From NCBI RefSeq assembly GCF_030758415.1, contig NZ_CP132334.1:2616001-2680000 (forward strand): DNA of 64,000 bases, given 5' to 3'. Made by a program: the position numbers and the translations under genes. Of the stretch, positions 51,137 to 59,566 are shown in pieces; within the stretch, counting starts at the first letter, position 1, and each line of letters opens with the position of its first letter. The stretch is from Parvularcula sp. IMCC14364 (lineage in GTDB: Bacteria; Pseudomonadota; Alphaproteobacteria; Caulobacterales; Parvularculaceae). The notes beneath the pieces are model-generated. The model did not search any database. It saw nothing but the letters and a program-made list of their open reading frames with translations, and had not been told where the DNA came from.

Positions 51137-52153
51137 ATGTTTGGCAGTTATACCTCAGATATTGTGACATACATAAACACCCGACACAGGAAAACCTTCG
51201 AGGAATTATGGCTGGATCTTTTAAAAAGGAGGGATAGCCTTTCATCGCACGAACCTTCCAGAAGGGATTTGATGGATTTTTTTTCCACCAGTAAATTCAG
51301 GAAGGTATACGCACAACTGGCTAGTGAACTCTGCGAAGCATACGCCATTCCAAGAGGAAAATTCATTATCCAATCCCAACCAACCCCCAGAATTTTCAAG
51401 CCCGAAAGTCACGGAACAAGCTGGCATACAGATTACTGGTATGGGCACGGTAAAGAATTTTTTACTGCATGGGTACCCCTTCAAGGGGTAGTTGCTGGGG
51501 CAACATTTGAAACTCTCCAAAGTCTCGAACATAACAACAAGTTACTTAATCACTATACAAATAGTCCAGAATTATTGCAAAAAGACTTCGATCTGCTTGG
51601 TTACGAGCCTTCCATTGTTTTGCCTGCAAAAGAGCAAATAGCTGTATTTGGTTCTACTGTACTTCATGCATCCCTAAAGAATAAAACAAAAACAACTAGA
51701 ATATCATTTGATTTCCGCTTTGGCCCTTCCGGAGATATAACCTCAACTAAAGACTATAATAATTATCTTGCCCTGGATGTACATGGTGATCTCAGGTCAC
51801 GTGTCAGTAAGCACAAGTCCTTCCTCAAGTACATCAGAGGGGGGAAAAATGTTAGCACCAGCTCTCAACATATACTTCTGGAAGCATGTTGCGAAGCTAA
51901 TCAAGTTGAAATCATCGCCCAAGAGGCAGAAATAGAACGATATGGACAACCAATGTTTATAAAACATGTTAAAGAAATAATGCGTGGCGAATCCAAATTC
52001 GCCGGAATAGCTGTAGGCTGCAAAGCTCTAATAGATCCTGAAAATATGGACTTGGTGAAACAGACCAGGGTTCCCATTTACTTTGCCCTTGAAAATACCT
52101 TTTTGACTCAATCTGACAGTTCGACTTACGCCGGATCGAGAACAAAAATTTGA
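51137..52153 (+). CDS. 2OG-Fe(II) oxygenase fused to a sporadic-carbohydrate-cluster-like domain
   Basis: A 338-aa protein. The oxygenase part (~1-200) has SWHTDYW (His97, Asp99), VLHASL (His177) and Arg188 for 2OG, so all iron and cofactor ligands are present. Residues ~240-330 (SSQHILLEACCEANQ, then AGIAVGCKAL and VPIYFALENTFL) resemble, from memory, the LIC12192-type sporadic carbohydrate cluster protein normally encoded separately beside such an oxygenase. It is AT-rich and divergent from the methyltransferase, with ~36 bases between the leader ORF and it. Likely carbohydrate modification. Confidence 0.65.
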   Translation: MFGSYTSDIVTYINTRHRKTFEELWLDLLKRRDSLSSHEPSRRDLMDFFSTSKFRKVYAQLASELCEAYAIPRGKFIIQSQPTPRIFKPESHGTSWHTDYWYGHGKEFFTAWVPLQGVVAGATFETLQSLEHNNKLLNHYTNSPELLQKDFDLLGYEPSIVLPAKEQIAVFGSTVLHASLKNKTKTTRISFDFRFGPSGDITSTKDYNNYLALDVHGDLRSRVSKHKSFLKYIRGGKNVSTSSQHILLEACCEANQVEIIAQEAEIERYGQPMFIKHVKEIMRGESKFAGIAVGCKALIDPENMDLVKQTRVPIYFALENTFLTQSDSSTYAGSRTKI

Positions 52154-52947
52154 TTCGCAATTTTTGAAAGTTTGTAATTAGAAATTAATAGTTCAGCACC
52201 TTTGTATACAAAAATAATGTCTCCATCAACTTCATTCATAAAAGCCATAGCAATCTCAACTGTAGAGAAGCCAAACCTTGACAAATCAAGAGCATCATTA
52301 GCACTAAAGTCTACAATAATATCCTGACCTGAACCAGGCTCATAAAGGAAAGTATCCGCGCCCCCCATACCAGATAAGAAGTCATTACCTGGTCCACCAA
52401 AGATAATGTCATTATTCCGCCCACCGTATAACAGATCGTCACCTTCTTCACCGAACAAGACATCGGCAGCCCTATTTCCATAAAGAGTATCATCATCCTC
52501 CCCGCCGAAGAGCAGATCGACTCCCTCACCACCTAATAAAAGGTCAGGCCCCAACCCACCCGACAGACGATCATTACCAAATTGCCCCCTTAAAGTGTCA
52601 GCTCCTTCGTCGCCGTGCAAGTCATCATCGCCGCCTCCACCTTCAACATAATCATTATCCTCACCTCCGAAAATCCTATCATAACCACTTCCGCCAAAAA
52701 GATGATCTGGACCACGCAAACCAAGAATGACATCATCACCATACTTACCTGAAATTACATCCCCCCCCGGCGAACCGGATAAATTATCTTGATCGTTTGT
52801 TCCCCACTTGCAGGAAATGATTAAGTTACTCCTGCCCATATCAGCTTTGCACCACTCTGACATTTCTGAATGCGGCAGTTGCAATAAGACTAAACTGGCA
52901 AGAAGCGCTGACTTTAACACAACACCCTCTCTTTTATCCATTCCCAA
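52126..52947 (-). CDS. RTX-type calcium-binding repeat protein
   Basis: A 273-aa protein. A short hydrophobic N-terminus (LKSALLASLVLLQLP) is followed by about 15 nonapeptide repeats GGxGxDxLx (residues ~55-205; e.g. GGEDDDTLYG, GGLGPDLLLG) that bind Ca and form a beta roll, then a C-terminal domain (GQDIIVDFSANDALDLSRFGF) typical of type I-secreted proteins. No catalytic domain. It overlaps the oxygenase gene's 3' end by 28 bases. Confidence 0.88.
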   Translation of the reverse strand: MGMDKREGVVLKSALLASLVLLQLPHSEMSEWCKADMGRSNLIISCKWGTNDQDNLSGSPGGDVISGKYGDDVILGLRGPDHLFGGSGYDRIFGGEDNDYVEGGGGDDDLHGDEGADTLRGQFGNDRLSGGLGPDLLLGGEGVDLLFGGEDDDTLYGNRAADVLFGEEGDDLLYGGRNNDIIFGGPGNDFLSGMGGADTFLYEPGSGQDIIVDFSANDALDLSRFGFSTVEIAMAFMNEVDGDIIFVYKGAELLISNYKLSKIANQIFVLDPA

Positions 52948-52983
52948 AGACCATACTTCAGTACGGAAGAAACCGCTACTTGA

Positions 52984-53913
52984 GAGTCTGAATCAAAAGT
53001 CTTTCATATGAAACATGCTCTTGCCAGTCGTCTTGTTGCGATACGGATGTGAGCCATGAATAGCCATGCGATAGCTGAGGTCCAGCATCGTTCCCAATCC
53101 TTGGCGAGACGGCGTGATCGCCCTAACCATGCGAATGTGCGTTCTACGACCCATCGCCGGGGCAGGACTTTAAAGCCTTTCATTTTATCGGATCGCTTGA
53201 TGATTTCCATCCGGAATGGACCGACTTTTTTAAGTTTGCGCTTTAGCTTATCTCCCGCATAGCCACCATCGGCAAAGATATGGCGAAGCCATGGAAATTT
53301 GTCTCGCGCTTCCATCAACACCGCTGGTGCGCCGTCGCGATCCTGTACATCCGCGGCATGCACAAGTGCTGTCACCAGAAAGCCTTCCGTATCCGTCAGA
53401 ATATGCCGCTTGCGGCCTTTTATATTTTTGCCCGCGTCAAAGCCAGTAATACCGCCACTTTCTGTGGTTTTAACCGACTGGCTATCGATCACACCTGCGC
53501 TGGGGTGTGGGCTTCTGCCGTGTGCTTCGCGGCATTCAAACAGCAGGCGGTGATTGATCTTTTCCAGCAATCTGTCATCACGCCACCAATAAAAATATTT
53601 CTGAACCGTCGAAAAAGGCGGGAAATCCCTTGGTAACATGCGCCATTGGCAGCCAGTAGACGCGATATACAACAAGGCGTTCATGATCTCCCGCATCGGC
53701 CACTTGCGAGGACGCCCCATCCGATTTGGAAGAGGTATTTCAGGTTCAATCAAAGCCCATTCGTCGTCCGTCAGATCACTTGCATAGCGCAGGAAACTGC
53801 GGTCATAATATGTGCGGGTGGTTTCATTCCAACTCATCTGATCCTCCGTGTCTTAAGCAAACAAAGAGAATCATAAGTCGTTGAAATCACCCAGATACTT
53901 TTGGATCAGGCTC
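52984..53913 (-). mobile_element. IS5-superfamily insertion sequence, copy 2 (930 bp)
   Basis: Same element as 30725-31654, in the opposite orientation. TGA flanks both ends (52981-52983, 53914-53916), a clean 3-bp target duplication. It sits between the RTX gene promoter and the intact palindrome. Confidence 0.93.
53004..53837 (-). CDS. IS5-family transposase, copy 2
   Basis: 277 aa, identical to copy 1 except Tyr10 for Cys. Complete DDE triad (Asp118, Asp190, Glu232). The near-identity of copies shows recent movement. Confidence 0.95.
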   Translation of the reverse strand: MSWNETTRTYYDRSFLRYASDLTDDEWALIEPEIPLPNRMGRPRKWPMREIMNALLYIASTGCQWRMLPRDFPPFSTVQKYFYWWRDDRLLEKINHRLLFECREAHGRSPHPSAGVIDSQSVKTTESGGITGFDAGKNIKGRKRHILTDTEGFLVTALVHAADVQDRDGAPAVLMEARDKFPWLRHIFADGGYAGDKLKRKLKKVGPFRMEIIKRSDKMKGFKVLPRRWVVERTFAWLGRSRRLAKDWERCWTSAIAWLFMAHIRIATRRLARACFI

Positions 53914-53923
53914 TGAGTCACTC

Positions 53924-53965
53924 GCTCTCAGCGCTAATTAAACGGCTTTAATTAGCGCTGAGAGC
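53924..53965. repeat. Perfect 19-bp-arm palindrome (42 bp)
   Basis: GCTCTCAGCGCTAATTAAA (53924-53942) and its complement (53947-53965) flank loop CGGC. A near copy at 48455-48478 plus 49711-49730 has been split by IS30. It lies just before the CTTATGGGCC block upstream of the 54051 gene. It could be an operator, a cruciform-prone target, or part of a terminator; no T-tract follows. Confidence 0.9.
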
Positions 53966-54050
53966 CTACCCCCCCGAAAAACTTATGGGCCCCCTTCTGC
54001 CAGCCCTTAACATGCTGCCCCTCGAGATAAATCCAGCAGGAGATGCGTGC

Positions 54051-55037
54051 ATGTATGACTCTGAGATCAGCCCGCCCGAAAGCGATACCATCATCCCGGA
54101 GGGTGACCTCTCCGCTTACCCGGCAGATACTGAAATGCTGCCGGAAGACGCCGCCGCGTTCACGGCCGCCTATCCGGTAGATGAAGAAACAGCCCAATGG
54201 CGACGCCAAAACCTGACGGCGGAAGCGGACCGGGAGAGCTATATTTCCGGCACTGATCCGGTGCGCGCCTTACGCGAAGCCTCCGGCCAGACCCTGCAGC
54301 GCATTGAGTACAGCGAATTGATGCTCGACCGGCTCTCGCGCCAGGTGATGGGCTTGTGCAGCGAGCAGGAAAGCGTCGAGGAAAAACGCGTCAAACAGGT
54401 GCTGGACAAGACCCGCATGGTGACCAGCATTATCCGTGGCTATCAGCACCTTTTCACCATGCATGAGGAGCTGATTGGCCGGGTGAGCCGCCTGCATGAG
54501 CGGGACGAAAAAGCAGGGGCTGCCTTTGACCGGCTGCAGGCGGAAAAGGCACAAACCGGGGAGCACCCGATCCCCGCCACTCCGGCTTCTCCCACAAGGC
54601 CGGTTTCCACCGCCCCAGACCACGCAAGGGAAAATCAGGGCAACGCAGAACAGCGCAACCAGTCGCGCAAGACGCCGCGTCACCGGAAGACCCAGAAAAA
54701 TATGCAGAAAAAGGCCCCAAAAAAGCCGCAGAAAAATCTGCAGAAAAAAAATTCTGCCCAGAGCGCCGGACACACTGCCCGCGCAGCTGCCGGTCCGGCA
54801 CCAGCCCCTTTCGCTTCTTCCCCGGCAGACGCGGAGCTTGAGGTGCTGCTGGATCAAAATCCCTGTGAGGGCACAGATGTCGAGAGCACAGATCTTGACA
54901 ATATCGACCTGCTGCTTGCCCGCGAAACATTGCCGGCCCAGGCCCGCAACAGCCTGAAATCCCTGCGCACGGCCCTGTCCCGAACTGCCGCCATAAAACA
55001 GGCAGCACGGCGCCATCACCAAAAGCAGCAACCATAG
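54051..55037 (+). CDS. Hypothetical protein, 328 aa, full copy
   Basis: Starts MYDSEISPPESD with AGGAG eight bases before ATG 54051. Residues 1-80 are acidic and disordered; ~85-170 form a helical, charged domain (LQRIEYSELMLDRLSRQ, then VDKTRMVTSII-like heptads and RVSRLHERDEKAG); ~180-265 are Lys/Pro/Gln-rich and low in complexity; the end is helical (LLLARETLPAQARNSLKSLRTAL). No known family. A partial copy at 49818 shows that the 5' end has been duplicated. The upstream TATGGGCCCCCT block resembles that near the GTA cluster, which is suggestive only. Confidence 0.6.
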   Translation: MYDSEISPPESDTIIPEGDLSAYPADTEMLPEDAAAFTAAYPVDEETAQWRRQNLTAEADRESYISGTDPVRALREASGQTLQRIEYSELMLDRLSRQVMGLCSEQESVEEKRVKQVLDKTRMVTSIIRGYQHLFTMHEELIGRVSRLHERDEKAGAAFDRLQAEKAQTGEHPIPATPASPTRPVSTAPDHARENQGNAEQRNQSRKTPRHRKTQKNMQKKAPKKPQKNLQKKNSAQSAGHTARAAAGPAPAPFASSPADAELEVLLDQNPCEGTDVESTDLDNIDLLLARETLPAQARNSLKSLRTALSRTAAIKQAARRHHQKQQP

Positions 55038-55088
55038 CCGCCAGGGGTGACGCCGGTTATACTCCAAAAAAAATCACTGGAGTGCACC

Positions 55089-55664
55089 ATGTCTCACCTG
55101 CCGCTTATCATCGGGCTGATCCTTTTTCTCGGCGTTCACCGAATTCCGGCGATGCCGGGCTTGCGCGCCAGCCTGCATGAGCGCTTTGGTGCGGGCGGCT
55201 ACAAGGGACTGTTTTCACTCGGCTCTTTCCTTGGCCTTGGCCTCATCATCTGGGGGTTCGGCCTCGCCCGGCAGGCGCCGGTGTCCCTATACGTGCCGCC
55301 AGCCTGGCTCGCCAATTTTACCGCAGAGTTGATGATCCCGGTATTCATCCTGCTGGTTGCTTATGGCCTGCCGGGGCGCATTGCCGCGTTCACCCGGCAC
55401 CCGATGCTGCTGGCAATAAAAATCTGGGCCCTCGCCCACTTGTTCAGCAACGGGTTATTGCATGAAGTCCTGCTGTTTGGCGGGTTTCTCGTCTGGGCCA
55501 TTCTCGACCGGATTTCCCTGAAAAAACGCGGCGTGGCCGGCGCGACGGTTGGGGCCCGCCCCATGGTCTATGACGGTGTGGCCCTGTTTGGCGGGCTCGC
55601 TGCCTATGTCATCTTCATGATCTGGCTGCATCCGCTGCTGATCGGCGTCCCGGCGGTCTATTAG
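55089..55664 (+). CDS. NnrU family membrane protein
   Basis: About 191 aa with five to six membrane segments. LILFLGVHRIPAMPGLRASL, FTRHPMLLAIKIWALAHLFSNG is the conserved NnrU/isoprenoid-methyltransferase-like core (RHP, WA.AHL.NG). NnrU genes are linked to nitrite/NO reduction in denitrifiers; here the NO-sensing H-NOX operon is 3 kb away, which may be coincidence. Confidence 0.88.
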   Translation: MSHLPLIIGLILFLGVHRIPAMPGLRASLHERFGAGGYKGLFSLGSFLGLGLIIWGFGLARQAPVSLYVPPAWLANFTAELMIPVFILLVAYGLPGRIAAFTRHPMLLAIKIWALAHLFSNGLLHEVLLFGGFLVWAILDRISLKKRGVAGATVGARPMVYDGVALFGGLAAYVIFMIWLHPLLIGVPAVY

Positions 55665-55673
55665 GCAGGCACC

Positions 55674-56375
55674 ATGGAAAGTCTGCGCGATAAGTTCACC
55701 GCCATTGTCATCGGGGCCAGTGGCGGCATCGGCAGCGCGGCCTGCGCCGAGCTGAAAAAAAATCCGCGTTGCGGCACCCTCGTCGCCCTGTCCCGCGAAA
55801 GCGCCCCGGCGCTGGACCTGACGGACTCGGCCAGCATCGCCGACGCTGCGGCGCAGGTGAAAAAAAATCATGGCACAGCCGATCTGGTATTCGTCGCCAG
55901 TGGCATCCTCGCCCCGGCTGGCAAGGGACCGGAAAAAAGCATCCGCCATCTCGATATGGCCGACATGTCAGAAGTCTTCGCCATCAACGCCCTCGGGCCG
56001 GCGCTGGTCGCACGCCATTTCGCGCCGCTATTGCCCCGAGACAGCAAGTCAGTACTGGCGTTCCTGTCCGCACGGGTCGGCTCCATCAGCGATAACCGCC
56101 TGGGCGGCTGGATTTCCTACCGCGCCGCCAAGGCCGCCCTGAACCAGATTGTCCGTACAACCGCTATTGATGTAGCCCGCAGCCGACCTTCATCGGTCTG
56201 CCTTGCCCTGCATCCAGGGACTGTGGACACAGCCCTGAGCAGTGACTTCACCACGGCATATGAAAAATTCACCCCGGCTGAGAGCGCCCGGCAGTTACTG
56301 CAGGTCATGGACCAGAAAAGCCCGTCACAAAGCGGCGGCTTTTTCGCCTATGACGGGGAGAAGATAGAATGGTAA
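55674..56375 (+). CDS. Short-chain dehydrogenase/reductase
   Basis: A 233-aa classical-type SDR: GASGGIG near residue 15, an NxAG-like VASGIL, Ser in LSARVGS, and YRAAKAALNQ (Tyr-x3-Lys). HPGTVDTALS is as in CsgA/C-factor-like SDRs. Nine bases after nnrU. Substrate unknown. Confidence 0.9.
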   Translation: MESLRDKFTAIVIGASGGIGSAACAELKKNPRCGTLVALSRESAPALDLTDSASIADAAAQVKKNHGTADLVFVASGILAPAGKGPEKSIRHLDMADMSEVFAINALGPALVARHFAPLLPRDSKSVLAFLSARVGSISDNRLGGWISYRAAKAALNQIVRTTAIDVARSRPSSVCLALHPGTVDTALSSDFTTAYEKFTPAESARQLLQVMDQKSPSQSGGFFAYDGEKIEW

Positions 56376-56385
56376 CCCACAGCCC

Positions 56386-57537
56386 TCAGGCAACGCGAGC
56401 GACATTTTCCTCAGCACGCGGCAAGGACATGACAACACTCGTCCCGGCAGCATCATTCGACGTGATTTCAAGGGAGCCATGGTTTGCCTTGGCAACCGTC
56501 GAAACCAGCGCCAGTCCAAGGCCGATCCCGTCATGTTCACGGGACAGGGAACTGTCACCTTGTTTGAATGGTTCGCACACATCCTTCAGTACGGCCTCCG
56601 GAATACCAACGCCTGTATCCGCCACCCGCACCAGCACGCAATCCGGCCCGGTCTTGACCATGACACTGATATGCCCATTTGGACGATTGAATTTCAGTGC
56701 ATTACTGAGCAATTCCCGCATGGCTATCGTGATTTCAGGCTTATGGGCAAAAACATCAACATGGCGGCGGAGGCTGTCCAGCGAAATGGTGATGCGTTTT
56801 GCCTTGAGCTTCGGGCGCAGGGCATTGATCTCCCATTGCAGGCAGGCAATCAGGTCAAAAGCGCTGGGCTTTTCATTGCTCTGTTCAGATCGCAGCCGCG
56901 CAAATTCAAGCATCCGGTTGACAAGCAGCAGCATGTCGCTGCCGCTCTCTCTGATCTGCGACAGGAGCGCGATTGAATCGGCATCATTATTACTGACCCC
57001 GCCATGGTCACCTTCCAGAACATGCGCCAAACCAATAATATGATTAAGCGGTGTACGCAGCTCATGATTCATCATGGCCAGAAATGCGTCCCGTGCGGCT
57101 TCAGCTGGCACATTATCAGCTAGCTGATCACCTGCTTCCGCCGCCTTCTGCCTGGCGAACTGATAATCGCTCAAGGCGTGACTGATCGCCTCTTTCAGCA
57201 CATCTGCTTCACACGGCTTACGCAGGAAGCGCATCACCTGCCCCTCATTCACGGCGGCAATGGCTGTCTCTTCATCAGAGTTCCCGGTCAGCATGATCCG
57301 GCGAATATCAGGCGCTTCTGCCCGGACACGCTTCAGCAACTCAATACCGTTCATCTCCGGCATTTTCATGTCAGCCACAATAACGCCAATGTCATCATGC
57401 TCGGCAATCAACTCAAGCGCCTTCGCGCCCCGTTCGGCAGTAATGATATTGAAATCCATGGACATGCGCCGACGCAACCCGGCAAGCAGGCGCGGTTCAT
57501 CATCGACAAGAAGAATTTTCTCAGGCGGCACTGGCAT
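56386..57537 (-). CDS. Response regulator-histidine kinase hybrid (REC-HisKA-HATPase)
   Basis: A 383-aa protein with the receiver domain first: VDDEP (acidic pocket), Asp56 in VADMKMP, Thr in MLTGNSD and Lys107 in RKP. A linker then leads to the kinase: His158 in MNHELRTPLNHI, N-box region, DTGVGIP and DGIGLGLALV. It overlaps the upstream PAS kinase by 17 bases. It probably receives phosphate from that kinase and relays it, in an H-NOX controlled pathway. Confidence 0.92.
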   Translation of the reverse strand: MPVPPEKILLVDDEPRLLAGLRRRMSMDFNIITAERGAKALELIAEHDDIGVIVADMKMPEMNGIELLKRVRAEAPDIRRIMLTGNSDEETAIAAVNEGQVMRFLRKPCEADVLKEAISHALSDYQFARQKAAEAGDQLADNVPAEAARDAFLAMMNHELRTPLNHIIGLAHVLEGDHGGVSNNDADSIALLSQIRESGSDMLLLVNRMLEFARLRSEQSNEKPSAFDLIACLQWEINALRPKLKAKRITISLDSLRRHVDVFAHKPEITIAMRELLSNALKFNRPNGHISVMVKTGPDCVLVRVADTGVGIPEAVLKDVCEPFKQGDSSLSREHDGIGLGLALVSTVAKANHGSLEITSNDAAGTSVVMSLPRAEENVARVA

Positions 57538-58897
57538 TTTCTACATCTCCATAAAGATTAGTAAGCAGATTATTTTGTATCGGCAAGCAAATGAGGAACG
57601 TGGTTGCGTAACCGGGAATATCGACAAGCGTCAGTTTCCCGTCATGTCCCTTGATGATGCAATCCTTGGCAAGGGCAAGCCCTTGCCCGGTGCCTTTGCC
57701 AACAGGCTTGGTCGTAAAGAACGGGTCAAAAATCTTCTGGCGCAACGAATCGGGAATGCCCGCGCCTGTATCGCTGATCAATACAGATACATAATTTTCG
57801 CTGGACATTGTTTGAATACGGATACGACCATAACCCGATTCAGTGTCTGCCACAGCATCGATGGCATTAATGACGATGTTCAGAAGAACCTGCTGCACCT
57901 GCCCCTTACGGCACAGTATTTTGGGCAGGTTCTCGTCCAGTTCCAGCTTAATATCTGCGACGGTCTTGTGTCTGCTGCGACATATCCGGATGACATTTTC
58001 AATAACAATATTCAGATCCGTCTCATCGTCATCCCCGGTGCCCGGATGCGCAAAATCCTTCATCAGAAGGACAATATCCCTGACTTGCCGGATACCATCT
58101 CGCGATTCAGCAAGCGCTTCCCCGATCTCACTGACAAGAGACTCAAGGCAGATGGTGCTGTTATACTCATTGATCTGCTGAATTTCCGAGGTGAAATCCA
58201 GAATGCCGGAACCGGAAACAACTTTCCGCAGAGCCTCATAGAGAGCATACGACTTATATATCTTGCCAAGACCATCCACCAGATAATCAAGGTTATCGCC
58301 AATGAACTGAATGGGCGTATTGATTTCATGAGCTATGCCACTGGACAATGCACCAATAGCTTCAAGCCGGCGTGCCTCATCAATCTGCTGCGCCATCTGA
58401 GTACGTGCTTTTTCTGCCTTCAGTCTCGTACTGATATCATTGAAGACCAGAAGATAATGGATATTGCTGCCAACAGGCCCCTTATATCCCCTGACTTCCA
58501 CCGGGACTGTAAAGCTACCACCCGATTTGACATACTCCTGCTCAAACAGAAAATGCCCCTGCTGCAAATCTTCAAGCCTGCTGCCAAGTCCGGACAGAAT
58601 ACTGTCAAGATGTATGCCGTGAATATCCGCAGCGCTCACCTGCAACAAGTCTTCAGCAGCCTTGTTTACGCCTTCGACAACAAATTCCTTTGTGCAAAGA
58701 ATGATACTGTCCGGAACTGTTGCCATGATGCCTGACAGAATAGAATTGGAATATTCCAGCTGCTCAGTATTCTTCTGTAACTCAACATGTTTGTTGTATA
58801 ATTCTCGGCTCTTGCTTTCGAGAAGCGTTTCGGCAGCTTTACGCCCGGCTTTTTCACGGCGCGCTATGGCTTCATATGTTGAAAGGCTTTCTGACAT
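57521..58897 (-). CDS. PAS-containing histidine kinase (H-NOX-associated)
   Basis: A 458-aa soluble kinase. N-terminal coiled coil (5-55), PAS domain (~52-160), His190 in GIAHEINTPIQF, an insertion typical of the HWE-unlike 4-helix kinases, N-box LLNIVINAIDAV, DTGAGIP and GKGTGQGLALAKD. No membrane segments, so input must be cytosolic. It starts one base after the H-NOX stop, matching the H-NOX/HahK arrangement in which NO-bound H-NOX alters kinase activity. Confidence 0.92.
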   Translation of the reverse strand: MSESLSTYEAIARREKAGRKAAETLLESKSRELYNKHVELQKNTEQLEYSNSILSGIMATVPDSIILCTKEFVVEGVNKAAEDLLQVSAADIHGIHLDSILSGLGSRLEDLQQGHFLFEQEYVKSGGSFTVPVEVRGYKGPVGSNIHYLLVFNDISTRLKAEKARTQMAQQIDEARRLEAIGALSSGIAHEINTPIQFIGDNLDYLVDGLGKIYKSYALYEALRKVVSGSGILDFTSEIQQINEYNSTICLESLVSEIGEALAESRDGIRQVRDIVLLMKDFAHPGTGDDDETDLNIVIENVIRICRSRHKTVADIKLELDENLPKILCRKGQVQQVLLNIVINAIDAVADTESGYGRIRIQTMSSENYVSVLISDTGAGIPDSLRQKIFDPFFTTKPVGKGTGQGLALAKDCIIKGHDGKLTLVDIPGYATTFLICLPIQNNLLTNLYGDVENASAA

Positions 58898-58898
58898 A

Positions 58899-59441
58899 TC
58901 AGTTCTTCACAATGGTGAATTCAATGCGGGATACAGCGTCGTCTGCCAGGACTTTTCTGGTCACGCTGGCTGGCTCGGCAAAATACTCAAGACAACCAAC
59001 AATCAACCCCTCACAGACATCACCAAGGTGCCGGCTGGAATTATAGATCATCACAAAACGGTTCGCGCTATGCTCTGTCACTTCAAATGACGGCAGTTCA
59101 GCATCAGGATATAACTTCAGCACTTCCTTGTGGATATGATCCTCAATGGAGGCCAGAAAACTGAATGCATCCGAACTGTCGGCAAAAAACTGCGGATAGA
59201 TATGCGCAAATCGTCCGAAAAGATGCTTGCCGAATGTTTTCATCAAATCAGTTACAGGCACACTCATCTTCTGGGATAAGGCCTGAACCAGTGCCCCCAT
59301 CTCGCAAACGGGATAGGTCCCAACTGACGTATAAGCCCCACCCGACGGGAGGTCGGCTTCATTGATGGCTTCCTGAAGAAAGGCAGGCGACTGCGCATCC
59401 TCAACAAGTTCCATCAACTCGGTAAAAACGATACCTTTCAT
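58899..59441 (-). CDS. H-NOX heme nitric-oxide/oxygen sensor
   Basis: A 180-aa heme protein. It begins MKGIVFTEL as in the family. IHKEVLKLYPDAELPSF holds the proximal heme His (His104), and YNSSR (Tyr133, Ser135, Arg137) is the YxSxR motif that binds heme propionates. No distal-pocket Tyr is evident, so NO rather than O2 is the likely ligand. First gene of a three-gene signalling operon. Confidence 0.95.
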   Translation of the reverse strand: MKGIVFTELMELVEDAQSPAFLQEAINEADLPSGGAYTSVGTYPVCEMGALVQALSQKMSVPVTDLMKTFGKHLFGRFAHIYPQFFADSSDAFSFLASIEDHIHKEVLKLYPDAELPSFEVTEHSANRFVMIYNSSRHLGDVCEGLIVGCLEYFAEPASVTRKVLADDAVSRIEFTIVKN

Positions 59442-59509
59442 ATGCCCTGCTCCCTTGAGAAAAAGAAACGTATGAGAAGGCTCTTACATACTAAAAGTTG
59501 AGTTTTTGT

Positions 59510-59532
59510 TGATCGTCAGATGATAACGATCA
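59510..59532. promoter_or_regulatory. Inverted repeat upstream of the H-NOX operon
   Basis: TGATCGT (59510-59516) and ACGATCA (59526-59532) flank 9 bases, about 70 bases before the H-NOX start. A plausible regulator site; the binder is unknown. Confidence 0.45.
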
Positions 59533-59566
59533 TTTATCCAGTTTGATAACAAAGCTAATAATCTGT

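Noticed and set aside
57260-58735. 491-aa plus-strand ORF over the kinase genes
   Set aside because: Shadow of two overlapping kinases with clear domain motifs on the other strand.
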